Positions 50,003-62,322 of a stretch of DNA of 64,000 nucleotides are shown piece after piece. Positions within the stretch are counted from its first letter, which is position 1. Each line of letters starts with the position of its first letter. The DNA comes from Spinellus fusiger. Lineage: Eukaryota; Mucoromycota; Mucoromycetes; Mucorales; Phycomycetaceae. The stretch spans positions 434,001 to 498,000 of the forward strand of contig JALLLS010000001.1 of assembly GCA_025094145.1 (NCBI GenBank), written 5' to 3'. Below the pieces are notes generated by a model. That model worked only from the letters and a program-made list of their open reading frames with translations. It was not told the origin of the DNA and searched no databases. The position numbers and the translations under genes were made by a program.

Positions 50003-53000
50003 CAGCCATTCTTGAAAGGCATTGCAGAATACACACCTTACTTGTTCATAGGTGGCACTTATGCTATAGAGTTAAAGATGTAACAATGTCAATATTTATC
50101 AACCACTCACATGGACTGCTTCTCTACCATTGATGAGAAACAGGGAATGATATATGAGTGGATTTATCCATTCACTAGTGAATTAAGGTATGAATTGATG
50201 CATTGATAAACAGATCAACCCTTTAGTGCGTCAGAGAAAGAGACATTGGCTTGGGAATCCATGATGAATAATGCTCAAGACATGATAGAATAAGTTCATC
50301 TGTTAATGAAGATTCTTCTCTACCCAAACAAAAAGAATCACCATCCTATTTAAATAGTGTATCTTTGTCTATTATCATCTTTACTAGAGGGATGAAACAA
50401 TAGTATTCTCTTTTACACACCAAACTCACCCTTACAGAATGTGACCAGAAACAATGCATGGAACTATAACAAAGGAGTAAGGAGATGAAGAATAAGATAA
50501 ACACAGAACCAAACACTCATAGGCTACTGAATGAGAAGGCTCTTATTCTTATGAGATGTACTCTGTATTTATCATTTCTGTAGTGGACTCTCGATTGATA
50601 GCCATTAGATCACACTACAAATACGCCCATTCAACAGTATAAATGACACAGTACGAGTCATAGATAACAAGTCATAGATAATAGTAATAAAATACTGCTT
50701 TCATTTGGAGGGTCCATGGGGTGCAGACAAAGGGCAATGGCGGATCATACTACTGCAACATCAAGCCTGTCGCTGTTACAAATACATACAGGTAGGGTTT
50801 GTGCTTCCACTGTAATGAGCCACAGTAAAATATATTTATAAAAAAAAGAGGCTCATTAGGGGTTGATTGGCTCATAGTGTGGCGGTTATTTTGTGAGAAA
50901 AAGAGTGACAAAGGTGTCGGATGCTGTAAAAAGTAATATTTGAAAGAAATAACACACACGTTACTATATTTAAATGTGTTCATTTCTCATCTTTCTGTGT
51001 TAAAACTCATCTTTCATTTTATTCCTGTGAGTAATCGTAGTAACGTGTATATCACCATACATACTCTTGAGAAAATAGCTTCTCTGATATCACATGGAAA
51101 TGAATTGACTAGTAGTTTATTGTTTATTAAAAGAGTACAGTCAGTCATGGCTGTTATTGTCTGTGTAGAATGTAGTTTACTATGACTGGATATTTCAACA
51201 GATCTTTTAATAAAATAAATAAACAAAGAACACTGTTACTATTGTTGGTAAAGAAATCCTCTTGTCAGTTAAGTGAGATCCTTATTACCTGCTTTTCGGC
51301 TTTATTTGTTTTCTATTTTTCCTATTTTCATCCTACTTCTGCTTGTAAAGACAATGGATAGACCTTGTCACTAAAATCTAAACTCTGTTCTTGTCGAATT
51401 CAATCGGAAGTATAAAAGAAAACAGTAATGTCTGTAACAAGAAAGAGTAAAAAAGAAAAAAAGCGTGGCTATGCATGTCCTACACACATCTGAGCTTATA
51501 GGAATCAGTTGAGTTTGTAGATATAACAAATAACTCACGCTTCAATCAGGAAATAGAGCAGGGAAAGAGAATAGTTATTTATGATCCATGATTCATTTAC
51601 CTGTCTATTTTCTTATTTATTAAGAAAGTATATCTTTCTAGTGTGTTGATGAGTTTCATGTGGATGAGTTTTTGATTAGGGAATATCACTCTCTTATCAA
51701 AGTTGACGCTAGATCTGATCAGTACAAATAAAACAGTCAAATATCAACAAAGTTATAAGATATACTAAATCCTCCCATCTTCAGCCAAAAAAAAAGAAAA
51801 AAGAAAAAAGAAACCCCTCCCTATCCTTTTATTTGGATCATTTCCTAATAGAATCTCTCTTTTATTCTCTATTCTATTCATGTCAAGAATATGTATCTTG
51901 CTTTGTAAATGAAGGGTATAGAGAAAGCCTACACTCTAATGGTTAAGCCAGTGATGCCTGAATTATTTTTTCTTTTTTTTTAAAAAAAAAAACACTGCAT
52001 GAAATAACTAAGTTGAGCCAACTCAGTATTTACCCTAACCACTCTTTATGCCTATGACTCACCACTCGAACACAGACAAAACAGGGATCCTATTCTAAGG
52101 TTGGGGTTGAATAAGAAATAGTCTTGGCCAATCGACAGTATTATAACAACCATTCTAATGATAAGTCAAGACATGCTTCATTGACGATAGTCATAATGTA
52201 TCAGGTTCAATGAGTTGATACCAAGATGTTTTCTTTTTACAGAGATACATGACTATGCCAAGAACATGATTTAAAGAGCACTTTATTTTCAAAGTAATAG
52301 CCTGCTTACATCAATGTGCTGTGAAATTGGAAAGTTCTTCCAGGAAGTTATTTATTTGTGGCAGCTTATATAATAAGCCATTTCAAAATATGTATAGTGT
52401 TGACGTAATAAAATATAAATAGCAAAGAAACTAAAGACATATGCTCTAGTGTATTGTATCTTTTACAGATACAGCCTACCACTACTTCTGTTGTAGTCAT
52501 TAACCTTGAGATTACTACTGATTTATAGCCTTTTGTTTTTCTATACTCTTTGCCTACAATATTTGAAATTAACTCTATAGAATAGAACGTATAGTGGTGA
52601 TCTTAATCATTAAAAGAAGAATATGAAGAGTTGATTAATATTATTATTCAATAGCCCGCCTCATATTTACACTTACTATACTTCAATACACAGTCTCATA
52701 TCAAACACTTGTGCAACTAACATTACTCTTAGTACTAAAAGCCATTGTACACACTCACTATTTAACCAAACTTTCCAATGCAGTGCCATGGTTTTGAATC
52801 ACTATCTATACTCTATAATACTATGACTACAACAATGATCTAATATCGATTTAAATCAATACAACATAGTCTTCCTTTTGATTTTATATTTATATATCTT
52901 TCTCCTATGAATAGAGTGTTCATAACAGTTTCCTATAAAAATGTATTTTATACCATCACTGAAACTTTATGTTATTTTTGATTAATGTCACTATTGGTGC

Positions 53001-53041
53001 CAATAGACCAGTAAGATTTGTTTTGGTACATTACTAACCTA

Positions 53042-53111
53042 CACATTTGTTTTATATTTGACTTACTCCCCTTTGTCACATTTGTTTTATATTTGACTTA
53101 CTCCCCTTTGT
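53042..53111 (+). repeat. 35-bp tandem duplication
   Basis: Two head-to-tail copies of a 35-bp unit beginning cacatttgttttatatttga, followed by the first nine bases of a third. Confidence 0.95.
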
Positions 53112-53224
53112 CACATTTGTGGCTCAACAGATGAACTCTGTAAAAAGATATATTAAATGAGATTTAAACAAGAAAAGGATCATAACAAGTCATCTATTCC
53201 ATATGGTTTACTAGTGTGAATAGG

Positions 53225-53297
53225 CAATATTATTTACTATTTACTATTTACTATTTACTATTTACTATTTACTATTTACTATTCACTATTTATATTT

Positions 53298-53340
<43 letters not shown>

Positions 53341-53345
53341 TTATT
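53225..53345 (+). repeat. Heptamer minisatellite (TATTTAC / TATTCAC)
   Basis: About sixteen units of a 7-bp repeat. The first half is mostly tatttac and the second half tattcac, separated by one irregular unit. Confidence 0.95.
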
Positions 53346-54003
53346 CACCATTATCTCTGTAGTTTACTAAGCTTTATTCATCATAGTTTATTACAACAGT
53401 GTGTTCTTTTTCAGTTTATCTATTACTTTATTTCAAGTTGAGTTGTTTTGTCAATTCTTTAACATCGACTTATTCTCTGTAGACATATACTCATAGTCAG
53501 GTCAAAGGATAGAGACAGAACACACAGTAGGGGCTAATCAAGTCTATTATTTCTACACATTCTATTGAGTAATGATATCACATAGGATAGCTACTTATTC
53601 CATAGTGTGTCTTGTACAGCTATGTATTTTGATAAGAGAATGAAACACACTTTTTTGTAGTTAGGTGGATCTACATAACCATAAAAGTGATTTCCATGTC
53701 ATTTAATGTCAAGTCAATATGCCAAAAGCAAAAGACTCTTTTTGTTTTATTTTTAATTTAGCCTGTTCATTGGTACTAAAGAAATAGAATTAAAATGAGC
53801 TATAAACTATATTAAGTAAACATACTTGAATGAGATAAAAGAACAGTATTGCTACTATACCACAAGCCCTATTTTATACAATTTACTTCTCCACTCAAAG
53901 TATTGTGTATAGAGTTTTATTTTTATTTTTTATAAAACACTTGCTCAGCTTTTTCCATACAACTCCCTCTTCTCTCACTCTCTTTCTCTGAGTACACTAA
54001 GCA

Positions 54004-54267
54004 ATGTTTACAACCTCTTCAAAAGTGATACTATTCAGCTGTAGATTCTCTATGAATAACACTAATAACAACACTCATCATCCTGGTCAAAGTGTCTCCT
54101 CATCTACACTCAATGGCTTATTAGCTATAGGGTTTGTCATTGAGTCTTTCTACATGAAGTATTGTTTAAAAATAGCTCGTGTTTTTCCCTCTTCAAAACC
54201 CATCAGCCATTCAATTACTTTTTCCAGTTATGTACCCGTCCACTCTTCCGCGGAACATGAAAAGTGA
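54004..54267 (+). CDS. Hypothetical small protein (87 aa)
   Basis: An Asn/Ser-rich open frame with one moderately hydrophobic stretch (LLAIGFVIESFYMKYCL). It is not recognised. The argument for reality is its upstream sequence: TATAAAA at about 53931-53937, followed by a CT-rich stretch and the ATG, the same arrangement as at confirmed genes here. No homology can be claimed. Confidence 0.3.
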   Translation: MFTTSSKVILFSCRFSMNNTNNNTHHPGQSVSSSTLNGLLAIGFVIESFYMKYCLKIARVFPSSKPISHSITFSSYVPVHSSAEHEK

Positions 54268-54851
54268 ACGATGAAGCTGCCCTTCATCATCTCACAGTTT
54301 GTATACATCTCTAAATACAGTCAGACAGGCTGATCTTAATGTAGGAATATCTTTCTTAAAATATAACCATGATGATAGAAAACAGAAGTATTTCTTCTTG
54401 CTTGCCCTGAATGGACAAAAATAATGCCTTTATTTATTTTTTCTTTTTAGTAGGCACCATGGTTTGAGAATGAATTACAGCTCAGTCAAAGGTATCTACT
54501 ACAATTTCTTCATGCCTAAAGGTCAATCCAGAATCAGCGACGTTTGTTCAGTGTTCATAGATACACGTGTAGTTGTGTGTATAGGTGTGTGTATAAAGAT
54601 TCTTTTCCTTCTTTCTTTCCTTCTTTCTTTCTAATCAACCCACTTTGTTGGCTCATAAAGATGGTGTTTATTATCGAGAATGACCATAAACAATGAGCAT
54701 TCCAAATAACTAACTTATACTTAAAATGTGAAGTATCTAACATCACAAAGTAAACAAGGCAAAAATAGTCAATTGTAGGTGAGAATAATAATAATAATAA
54801 AAAAAGAAAAAGTGCGACACTATTAAACAAAGATTACGAAGAAATGTTCTC

Positions 54852-56626
54852 TTACAGAGCATCGACACCAGTGAACCAAGGAAGAGAATCAATGTTTTGA
54901 AGCAGAATACGATTCTCTGGTTTTCTTACCAAGATCTTCTCTACTACTTGTCTGGCTTCCATACTTACCCCACATTTTTCTGAACTCCATCCAGTAGGCC
55001 ATTTGATCTGGGCTTTGGCAATACGATAGAACAGTTGGGATATCTTTTCACCACGAGAAGGCTGGTACCGGAAAGGAAGATAGCCAACGAGCATGCCATA
55101 AAGAACAACACCGAGAGCCCATGTATCCGTAAGACGACCATCGTAGCCCGCCCCATGAAGAATCTCCGGTGCCGCATATTCCTCACTTCCACACCTTGTC
55201 TGTAGGGTAGGACTTGCTGGATTCACGACACGCGCCAACCCAAAATCAGTCACCTTGAGAATCAGCTCATTGTTCTTATCCACTCTGATCAACACGTTCT
55301 CCAGTTTCAAGTCACGGTGTACAATGTTATGAGCATGGAGCCAATGCACCACCCCCACCAACTGCAGAAAGAGCCGCTTCACCACAGTCTCATTGATAGA
55401 TGAGGATTCTTGATGCATGTGTTGGACGAAATCAAACAGATCACCGCCTTCTACGTATTCAAGCACAATGCAAAGGATGTGCTCCGTCTCCATCGTGGCT
55501 TCAAGATGCACAATGTTGGGATGTTCGATAACCTTTTTGTTATAGTGTGATGGGATCGTGGATAAAAATCATTACACCTGTCGATCTCATTAGACGCAAC
55601 AGAAAACAGGAAATCCTACCTTGAGCACACTGACTTCGCGTTCAATGCTAGAGCGTATACGGGCATTGGTGAAGAGTCTGTCTTTGTTGATGACCTTGAT
55701 GGCGTGTTGGTGAGGACTGCCTGGACTGTTGGCTAGATACACCTTGGAAAAGGCGCCTGTTCCCAGGAGATGTTGAAAGTGGTACTTGTCCATGGTCTTG
55801 TTTGTCAAATCCTCGTCGCTGTGGTGCAAAGAGGAGGAGGGGGTTCTCTGGGAGGGCTGTGCAGAGTGTGTTTCTATGAGGCCATCCTCCTCCAGATCCC
55901 CTAGTCTAGGCTCCTCTATCAAAGAAGGCACACGGTTTGTTTTGTGGGGCGGGAAGGAAGAAGAAATGACAGGAATGCTCTTTGTGGCTTCACTAGGCGC
56001 ACAAGGGACTCTTAGACCGCGTGGAAGAACATAATAAGGTTCAGTGGTTATGGACACAGCAGAGCCAGGTGAGGGACTGGGCAAACACATGAATTCCTCT
56101 TCAGAATACGATCCCCCGCCTGTCATATCAGGGGAATCCATGGATGCTCTTTTCTTATTGATAGAGTGGAGATAGTTTGGAATTGGTGTGGGGGCCGCCG
56201 ATGTATTGACAGAAAGAAGCTTCAAAAGACGACTTGATCTGGAGGCAGTGGGTGGTTTTTGGCTGCCTACACCTGGACTGCCCACACTTGGACTGCCTAC
56301 ACCTGGACTGCTTACACTTGGACTGCCTACACTTGGGCGGGGAAGAGAGGGAGGGGGACGAGGCGTCAGTAGATCATTACTAAAAAACTGGTTTGTCTTG
56401 GAATCAGGGGATTGGCTTGAGCTGGTCCTTGCTTCACGGTGAGCCTTGAGTACAACTGGGTCAGTAAGAATGCCCAGGCCTAGAGAAGCCTGTTTACGGT
56501 TATTCACAACACTGTCTGTTGGAATGGGTTCTTCCTGAGGACATATCTTCCAACATAAGAGAATGGCATGAAGGTATTGTTTACCCGTTCACTCTCTTTT
56601 GTCACACCCGTCGTTTTGTCTGCCAT
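54852..56626 (-). CDS. CAMK-like Ser/Thr protein kinase
   Basis: Three exons (56626-56585, 56546-55620, 55532-54852) give 549 residues. The N-terminal half is Ser/Pro-rich and contains an imperfect hexapeptide repeat (SVGSPG/SVSSPG) encoded by an 18-bp tandem repeat. The kinase domain shows LLGTGAFSKVYLAN, HAIKVINK, LEYVEGGDLF, HRDLKLENVLI, VTDFGLAR, CGSEEYAAPEIL and WALGVVLYGMLVGYLPF. The CGSEEYAAPE activation segment and layout fit a CAMK-group kinase; I could not assign a named orthologue. The first exon (MADKTTGVTKESER) is inferred from frame-compatible splicing, and a TATA-like sequence only 13 bp before it makes that start uncertain. It ends at the C-terminus of the kinase domain with no extra tail. 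Confidence 0.75.
56266..56335 (-). repeat. 18-bp coding minisatellite in the CAMK-like kinase
   Basis: About four units related to gcctacacctggactgcc encode the SVGSPG-type hexapeptide repeats. Confidence 0.85.
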
Positions 56627-56819
56627 TCTACTTGTTTTTATAAAAGGGTGACTTGAGTCCATGTATTAATCACCGTCACACTGATGGAGGAGGAGGAGGA
56701 AGTACTTACAAGTAAGAACCAATGAAGAAGAGATAAACAAAGAAAACAAAGGGAGAGGAGGAAAACAACAGCAACAAGAATAACAAGAAATAAGAAATAA
56801 GAAAAAAAAAAGACAGCGC

Positions 56820-57045
56820 ATTGGCACACCTCCAGAAATGCCGGTGTTTCATTCCATGGTACGGTCACAGTCATGACATAATCAGTAGCACGCACTCCAT
56901 CGATCCACACCTGGATATTTTTGGGATGGAGAAGGGCACTGTCTGGATCTTAAATCCAACCAGTGTTCCCATTGGACAGAGGGTGAGAAGAGTGGTGTTT
57001 CTCCGTTTCAATAGGCCAGTGACAAAGACCTCCTGCCTATTTTAG
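56820..57045 (-). other. Possible orphan exon(s), beta-sandwich-like
   Basis: On the minus strand a frame reads HPKNIQVWIDGVRATDYVM followed by TVTVPWNETPAFLE and a GTGTGC donor-like site. Just upstream another frame reads QEVFVTG. The pieces vaguely recall carbohydrate-binding CBM48/AMPK-beta modules (VFVTG...VDG), but the loops do not match well and the frame between them is broken by TAA. It could be the 5' part of the neighbouring kinase gene, a separate short gene or a pseudogene. Not resolved. Confidence 0.3.
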
Positions 57046-57059
57046 CCATGGCACTCTAT

Positions 57060-58600
57060 GCAATATGACAAGGCTGGGATGGAGCCTTGTTCTCTTCAGC
57101 ATACCCGAGTGCGCGTGCTAAGAAGACAAAAATGGACAAACATTGCCTACAGACACCAAGGATGGCCTACAGACACCAAGGATGAGGGGTCAGGCTGGAA
57201 GGGTCTTGTAAAGGTGGATGACAGTGCCTTTGCTTGAGATGTTCTAAATCCAAGCATAAATGCCGAATCCACACTAGATGGGATCAGAATGCATAAAGAG
57301 ATCCACCCTACAAGTTATTTGTTGATACAAACACTCCTATTCTTTCTCCTCTTTGTGAGTCTATGCAAAAGTCTAGTGTTGTTATCCAACAAATAAGCAT
57401 ATCAACACAGCAATGTCCAATTTCGAATGCAGTGTCCATTGGGCACAGGTACACACACATACACACAGAGAGAGAGAGAGAGTAGGATCAGGTCGTATGC
57501 TATGCATAGTATTGTTACCTCTTCTTATAAATAGACAGTGTACTTTGGTGATCACAGGAAGATGAGGTCTACTACAGGGTACATTGGGTTGATTCCACTA
57601 GAACACTATTCATATCTGAACACTGCTGCTAATGGTCTCCCTCTACTATAGTCTGTCCTGTCTACAGTCTACCCTCCATCAGCAAAAATAAAATAAACAA
57701 TTAGTATTGGTTCTTGCATTTTTAACTTTACAGTGGAGTATGATTATTCCAGCAAACAATTGATTTTTAAACTTTTATTATTATTCCATAAAAGTATTAT
57801 TCTTGTTCTCGGAATACCAATAGAATAGAGTCAATCCATCTCCACTATTCCGTCAAAAGAGAATCACTTCAAGCCGTAAGACATCCTTAATTGTGTGTGT
57901 GTTTGTGTAGTGTAGAGTATGAGACATAGTGACTGGTATACTTCCCTTTATACCTCGATGCAACATTACAAACCCAAGATAAATAGGTAGCAGAGTGACT
58001 GCCTTGATAGAAAGAAAAGTCACAGACAATTGTTCTTGTCTTGAAATCACTCCACGACAAAGGTACTTTGGGAATTCAATAGATAAAAAGAGGAAGTGTC
58101 AAGGGAATGTCGTCTTTGATCTCACTTTTATATCGACACTTGCCAATCTGTTCTTTAGAGATAGACAAGGCAATTCAACTTGTTTTTTCTTTTCTTTCTT
58201 TTTCTAATTTCTTCATACTGAAATCCCATGTCAACACGGGTAGTTGTTGTTATTTCTTCTATAAAAGACACATTCTAAATACAGTCACAGTACAGTGGTG
58301 TGTTTTCATCAACATTGGAAATTACAAAGTGACTCTTCTAGACAAGTTAGAGCAGAACAGACACAGTTAAGCTGAATAAACAGAATGCCCGAGGGTAGAT
58401 ATGACTGCTACTGCTACTGCTACTGCTACTGCTACTGCTACTGCTACTGCTACTGCCACTGTCCTGAGCAGACCTCGGGTGTTCAATCCTCTCTTTCAAA
58501 AAGAAACATCCGAGGGCTGCTCCATTGGGAAATAGAAAATAGAAAGTACCTCTCATGGATGTCTGTGGCTGTAAATGTCCATCGGTGACAGAAATATTAG
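57060..58600. other. Intergenic, simple repeats only
   Basis: Contains a 20-bp tandem duplication (about 57145-57186, ggcctacagacaccaaggat), a short (ag)n tract at 57467-57482 and a (tgctac)n hexamer at 58402-58456. No gene was recognised; the Ser-rich frame on the minus strand is the translated hexamer repeat. Confidence 0.6.
58402..58456 (+). repeat. (TGCTAC)n hexanucleotide repeat
   Basis: About nine units, near-perfect, ending in tgccac. Confidence 0.95.
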
Positions 58601-58687
58601 TCCATAGTGCCCTGTAGACGGTCTTTTCTTTTCTCCTTTTTTACTCTTGCTTGGAATTCATCTTTATTTATAAATATAGATTCTTCA

Positions 58688-60191
58688 ATGTATGCAAAAG
58701 ATACAATATCAACACCACCCAGTCTTCATCATAAAAAAGAGTCTAAATTCTATGAAACTCATATGTCATGGTTGCTATGGTGGAATACCGAGGAGTGGTG
58801 GGCTTGCTGGATAGGACTCCTGTTTTTTGGTTGTATCACAGGCGCTGTCTACCATGATATTCCCCAGCCAGAATTCATCGCCTGGGAATGTAACCCTTTT
58901 ACTGCCTTTATTTCACTTGGGAATTATGGGATCATTGTCCTATTCTTTGCCATGGGTGGTATATTATGGACGAGCATGGCAGTGACTAGAGTAAATCATT
59001 GGCGTCTTTATGGGTTTGGGTATACTTTTCTATTCTGTATTGCCCTTTTAAGCAAGGTACTCGCTAGCAATGGTAAGGACCACCTCTGTCCTCAATGCAT
59101 TCACTATCTATGCATACATAGTGGCTCTGCACAAGGCAAGTCTTGGTGACTCCATCTGGGCCATTCTCTTTGGTTGCATGGCTCGCAATACCCTGGGTTT
59201 CTTTTATCCAACCTCAGCATTGCCACCCTGGCTCAAGGTATCACAACAGACAGAGCTGTACATTGCTACCAGTCTTGTTCTATTGTGCATTGACATCAGC
59301 GTCCTTCGACCCTTGGCCCCCCGTGCTCTGTTTGTGAGTTGGCTGGACACTCCTACTCTGTTCATGGTGGTGGCGATGGTAGGGTGGCGATGGCTGAACA
59401 TTGACCGACAGACAGCCATTATCATGTCAGGCGCTACTTTTATCTGTGGATCTTCTGCTGCCATTGCTCTTGGCGCAAGCATGGGTGTTCCCTACAAAAC
59501 AGAAATGCCCATTGCGATTATTTCTATTTTTACCATCCCAAGTATCATTGCCTTGCCCTCCATTGCCAAACAGCTCAATCTATCTGCTACTGTGAGTGGG
59601 GCTTGGTTCGGTGGCTGTGTTGATTCGACAGGTGCTGTCATTGCCTCTGCCAGTATTTATGGAGAGAAGGAAGCCATCAATACCGCTGCCGTAGTGAAGA
59701 TGGTGCAGAATGTGCTTATTGGTCCTATTTCTGTCATTGTGGCCTGGGCATGGACTCACTATGAGCTACAGTCTGCTTACAAGGAAGAGCAAGCCAATAG
59801 AAGAAATGCTAGAGAGGAAGAGGCTAGAGAGGAAGATGTTTCTGCAGATACACAGACAAGAGCAAAAACAAGGCCTAGAGAGAGAGTCCATGTACTACTA
59901 TGGAAGAGGTTCCCAAAGTTCGTCCTTGGATTTATCATTACCGCTGTCCTTTTCAATACTGTGCTATCGACAGACCCCACCACTCGACAGTTGGTGAATG
60001 ACTTTTGTTTCTATGTATCAGAATGGTTCTCCACTCTTTCATTTGTTAGCATTGGATTGGGACTGCAGTTTAACGACATGAAGCAGAACATGTCCCACCT
60101 TGGAAAGCTGTGCACTCTTTATCTTACTGCACAACTGATAGATATTGCAGTGACTGGAGGACTTGCTTACACTGCATTTACATATCTATAG
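58688..60191 (+). CDS. YeiH/UPF0324-family membrane transporter-like protein
   Basis: A polytopic membrane protein of the UPF0324 (YeiH; PF03601) family, which includes bacterial proteins suggested to export sulfur compounds. Exons are 58688-59072 and 59122-60191, separated by a 49-nt intron (GTAAGG...CATAG); together they encode 484 residues. Hallmarks are ILFGCMARN, IIMSGATFICGSSAAIA, and WFGGCVDSTGAVIASASIYGE followed by VVKMVQNVLIG, the conserved half-membrane motifs. A charged cytosolic loop rich in Arg/Glu (about residues 355-400) is inserted between helices and is not part of bacterial members. The start at 58688 was preferred to the longer frame because it precedes the aromatic MSWLLWW segment closely. 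Substrate is unknown. Confidence 0.82.
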
Positions 60192-60559
60192 CAAGAGTGT
60201 CTATGCAATACAGTGTCCTGATTCTATTAGCAGATGTTAGCCAAAGAGATGGATCCTTATCTATATATTATTTTGTTTTTTGTGTATTTATACTGAAAAT
60301 CAATGGTGGATTCATTTTACACCTATCCTATTCTATCCTTTGTCTTGCTAATTTAATATGCGTTGTAGTAATAAGCAGGTGGATTCATTTTACGCTTGTG
60401 CAATCTCATATAACTTCAATAGATTAGAAATAAAATAAAAAAGGACTCCTTGCTATAGACAGATGAACAGAGGGTCGGAGCTCCATCTTCATTATTTGTC
60501 TCTGAATTCAGCCACCGTCGATGATGCTATTTCAGCCGCTGCACCAGTGATTGTTCAGT

Positions 60560-62011
60560 ATGTCTTCTTCTCAGATCCCTGTAGGTGCTCTCCACTGCCA
60601 GACCGACACTTACAGCCGAGAGTGTATTACAGAATGCATTGAGTGTTCTGACTCAGTGGATAAGGAGGGATATTATCATGTGAGACTGAGGGATACAGGT
60701 AAGAAAGAGAAAGACGCTCTACAGACCACCAACGCCACCAAGTGATATTTCCAGAGGGAGGAGGACAGCCCAGTGATACCGGGAAAATTGATTCTGTGCA
60801 GGTGTATAAAGTAGAAAGGAAGAAGTTGGCGCATGTTCATTATACAAAGGAACCTGTGCCTGCTCAGCAGCAAGTCAAAGTCACTGTGGACTGGGAGCGT
60901 CGATGGTAGCCTGCATAGACATGGAATGATAAAGGTCGATTGGCCCACTCATGTAGTATTGACTGTAGGGATCATGTCCAGCAGCACAGTGGACAGCATC
61001 TACTCTCTGCTGTCCTGGAGAAGGAGCCTTACGAGCTTCCTACTGTTTCCTGGTGAGAAGAGACTGCATCCATCTTCCCCTAGAGGAGTCCCATCTCACG
61101 CATCTTTTTCTTTTTCTTTTTCAAAAAGGAATCTGGGCCCCACCAAATCCTACATTGAATTAGGCACCAAGGGCAGAAAGGCACCCACCCAAGAACAGCT
61201 GGATCAAGTAGAATCTCAAGTCAATGCACTGATCTTTAAGGATCTCCCTGTAACATGCCGTGTCGAGCAGAACAACGACACTTCCTCCTCAAGCACTCTT
61301 CCTGAGGATTATGTGGGCGGCTATATCCGTACCATCTGTATCGAGGGCATAGACGACAACACCTGCTGTGGCACTCATGTACGTGCCCTGGGCCATCTCC
61401 AATCCCTTAAGCTTCTGCATACAGAGAGCTCAAGAGGCGGCAATACTCGACTGTTCTTTGTCTTTGGCCAACGTGTGCTGGACACTCTCCACACCAGTTA
61501 CCAAATAAGCCGCCAGCTGACTCAGGTCCTTTCTGTGCCTCAGGAGCAGTTTGTAGAGAGTGTCCAGAGATCCCAGCTACAGACACGGACTGCCAATAAG
61601 CAGATCAAGCAGTTACTGTCTCTGTTGGCGGACCACACAGCCACTCTAGTAAAAACCCAACTAGAAGCACAAGCGTACGCCTTTGTCTATCATCCTGAGG
61701 GAGACATAGACTTTCTAACCCGCATTGCCACCCGCTTGGAAGAAGCCCAGGCCCTGAGTGTGCCTGGCAGAGTGGTGGTGCTTATAGCAGGAGAGGAGAC
61801 AGCAGGCGGTCCTATTCTTATTGCAGGTGGTGACAGCCTGATCCAAAAAGCAGTCCAGGTCCTTACTCCTCATATTGACCAACTCAAGGGCGGAGGGAAA
61901 AGGCGTTGGCAGGGAAAAGCAAAGTCATGGAAAAAAGTGGAGTCTCTGCAGAGGGTGTTAGCTGCAGCAGTGACCTCCTCCCCCCCCACCGCCTCGTCTC
62001 TCTCTCTCTAG
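60560..62011 (+). CDS. AARSD1: Alanyl-tRNA editing protein (AARSD1/AlaX-like)
   Basis: A trans-editing hydrolase that removes wrongly attached Ser (and Gly) from tRNA-Ala, independent of the synthetase. Exons are 60560-60698, 60743-60905, 60969-61052 and 61129-62011, giving 422 residues, close to human AARSD1. Visible family blocks are HCQTDTYSRECITECIEC, IFPEGGGQPSDTG, VTVDWERRWDHVQQHSGQHLL (zinc-binding HxxxH), SYIELGTKG, GGYIRTICIEGIDDNTCCGTHV (zinc-binding CxxxH) and a C-terminal GGKRRWQGKAKSW, corresponding to the Gly-rich end of AARSD1. The zinc ligands span exons 3 and 4 and are intact. It lies in a tandem plus-strand block between the YeiH-like and complex I genes. Confidence 0.9.
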
Positions 62012-62322
62012 TGGCTGGAATGATTCGACGTCACACCTCCATGGTGAGGGGGGCGGGGTCTGTTGGTGAAAAAACAATTCATTTGCTTTCTTTCCTCCTG
62101 TCTCTTTTTTTTTTTTTTGTTCTTTCATTGACATTGTGTAAGTAAAGACACATGGGCTGTGTTGATGACGCCCTCCCCCCTGTTTCCCTTTTTTATTTTT
62201 TTTCATTTTTGTTCTTTCCTGTCCTAATAAACTGTGCATTTACAACGACACCTTGCTATATATATATACAACTCTATACAACTCTATGTATACAACTCTT
62301 TCTATGACTGCACCCTGTCAGT

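Larger units (their letters stand above)
49250..54000. other. AT-rich gene-poor region
   Basis: No convincing gene over 4.7 kb. A hydrophobic small open frame (49844-50002) is listed separately. Tandem repeats occur at 53042-53111 and 53225-53345. No RNA gene was recognised. Confidence 0.55.

Noticed and set aside
51255..51330. Third copy of the tccggtcagttaa repeat
   Set aside because: Only about ten bases (tcagttaagtg) match; flanks do not align.
51925..51960. Possible tRNA (ctctaatggttaagcc)
   Set aside because: No anticodon or T-arm pairing can be drawn; the sequence runs into poly-T/poly-A.
58347..58556. Poly-Ser open frame, minus strand
   Set aside because: Translation of the (TGCTAC)n repeat; no coding context.
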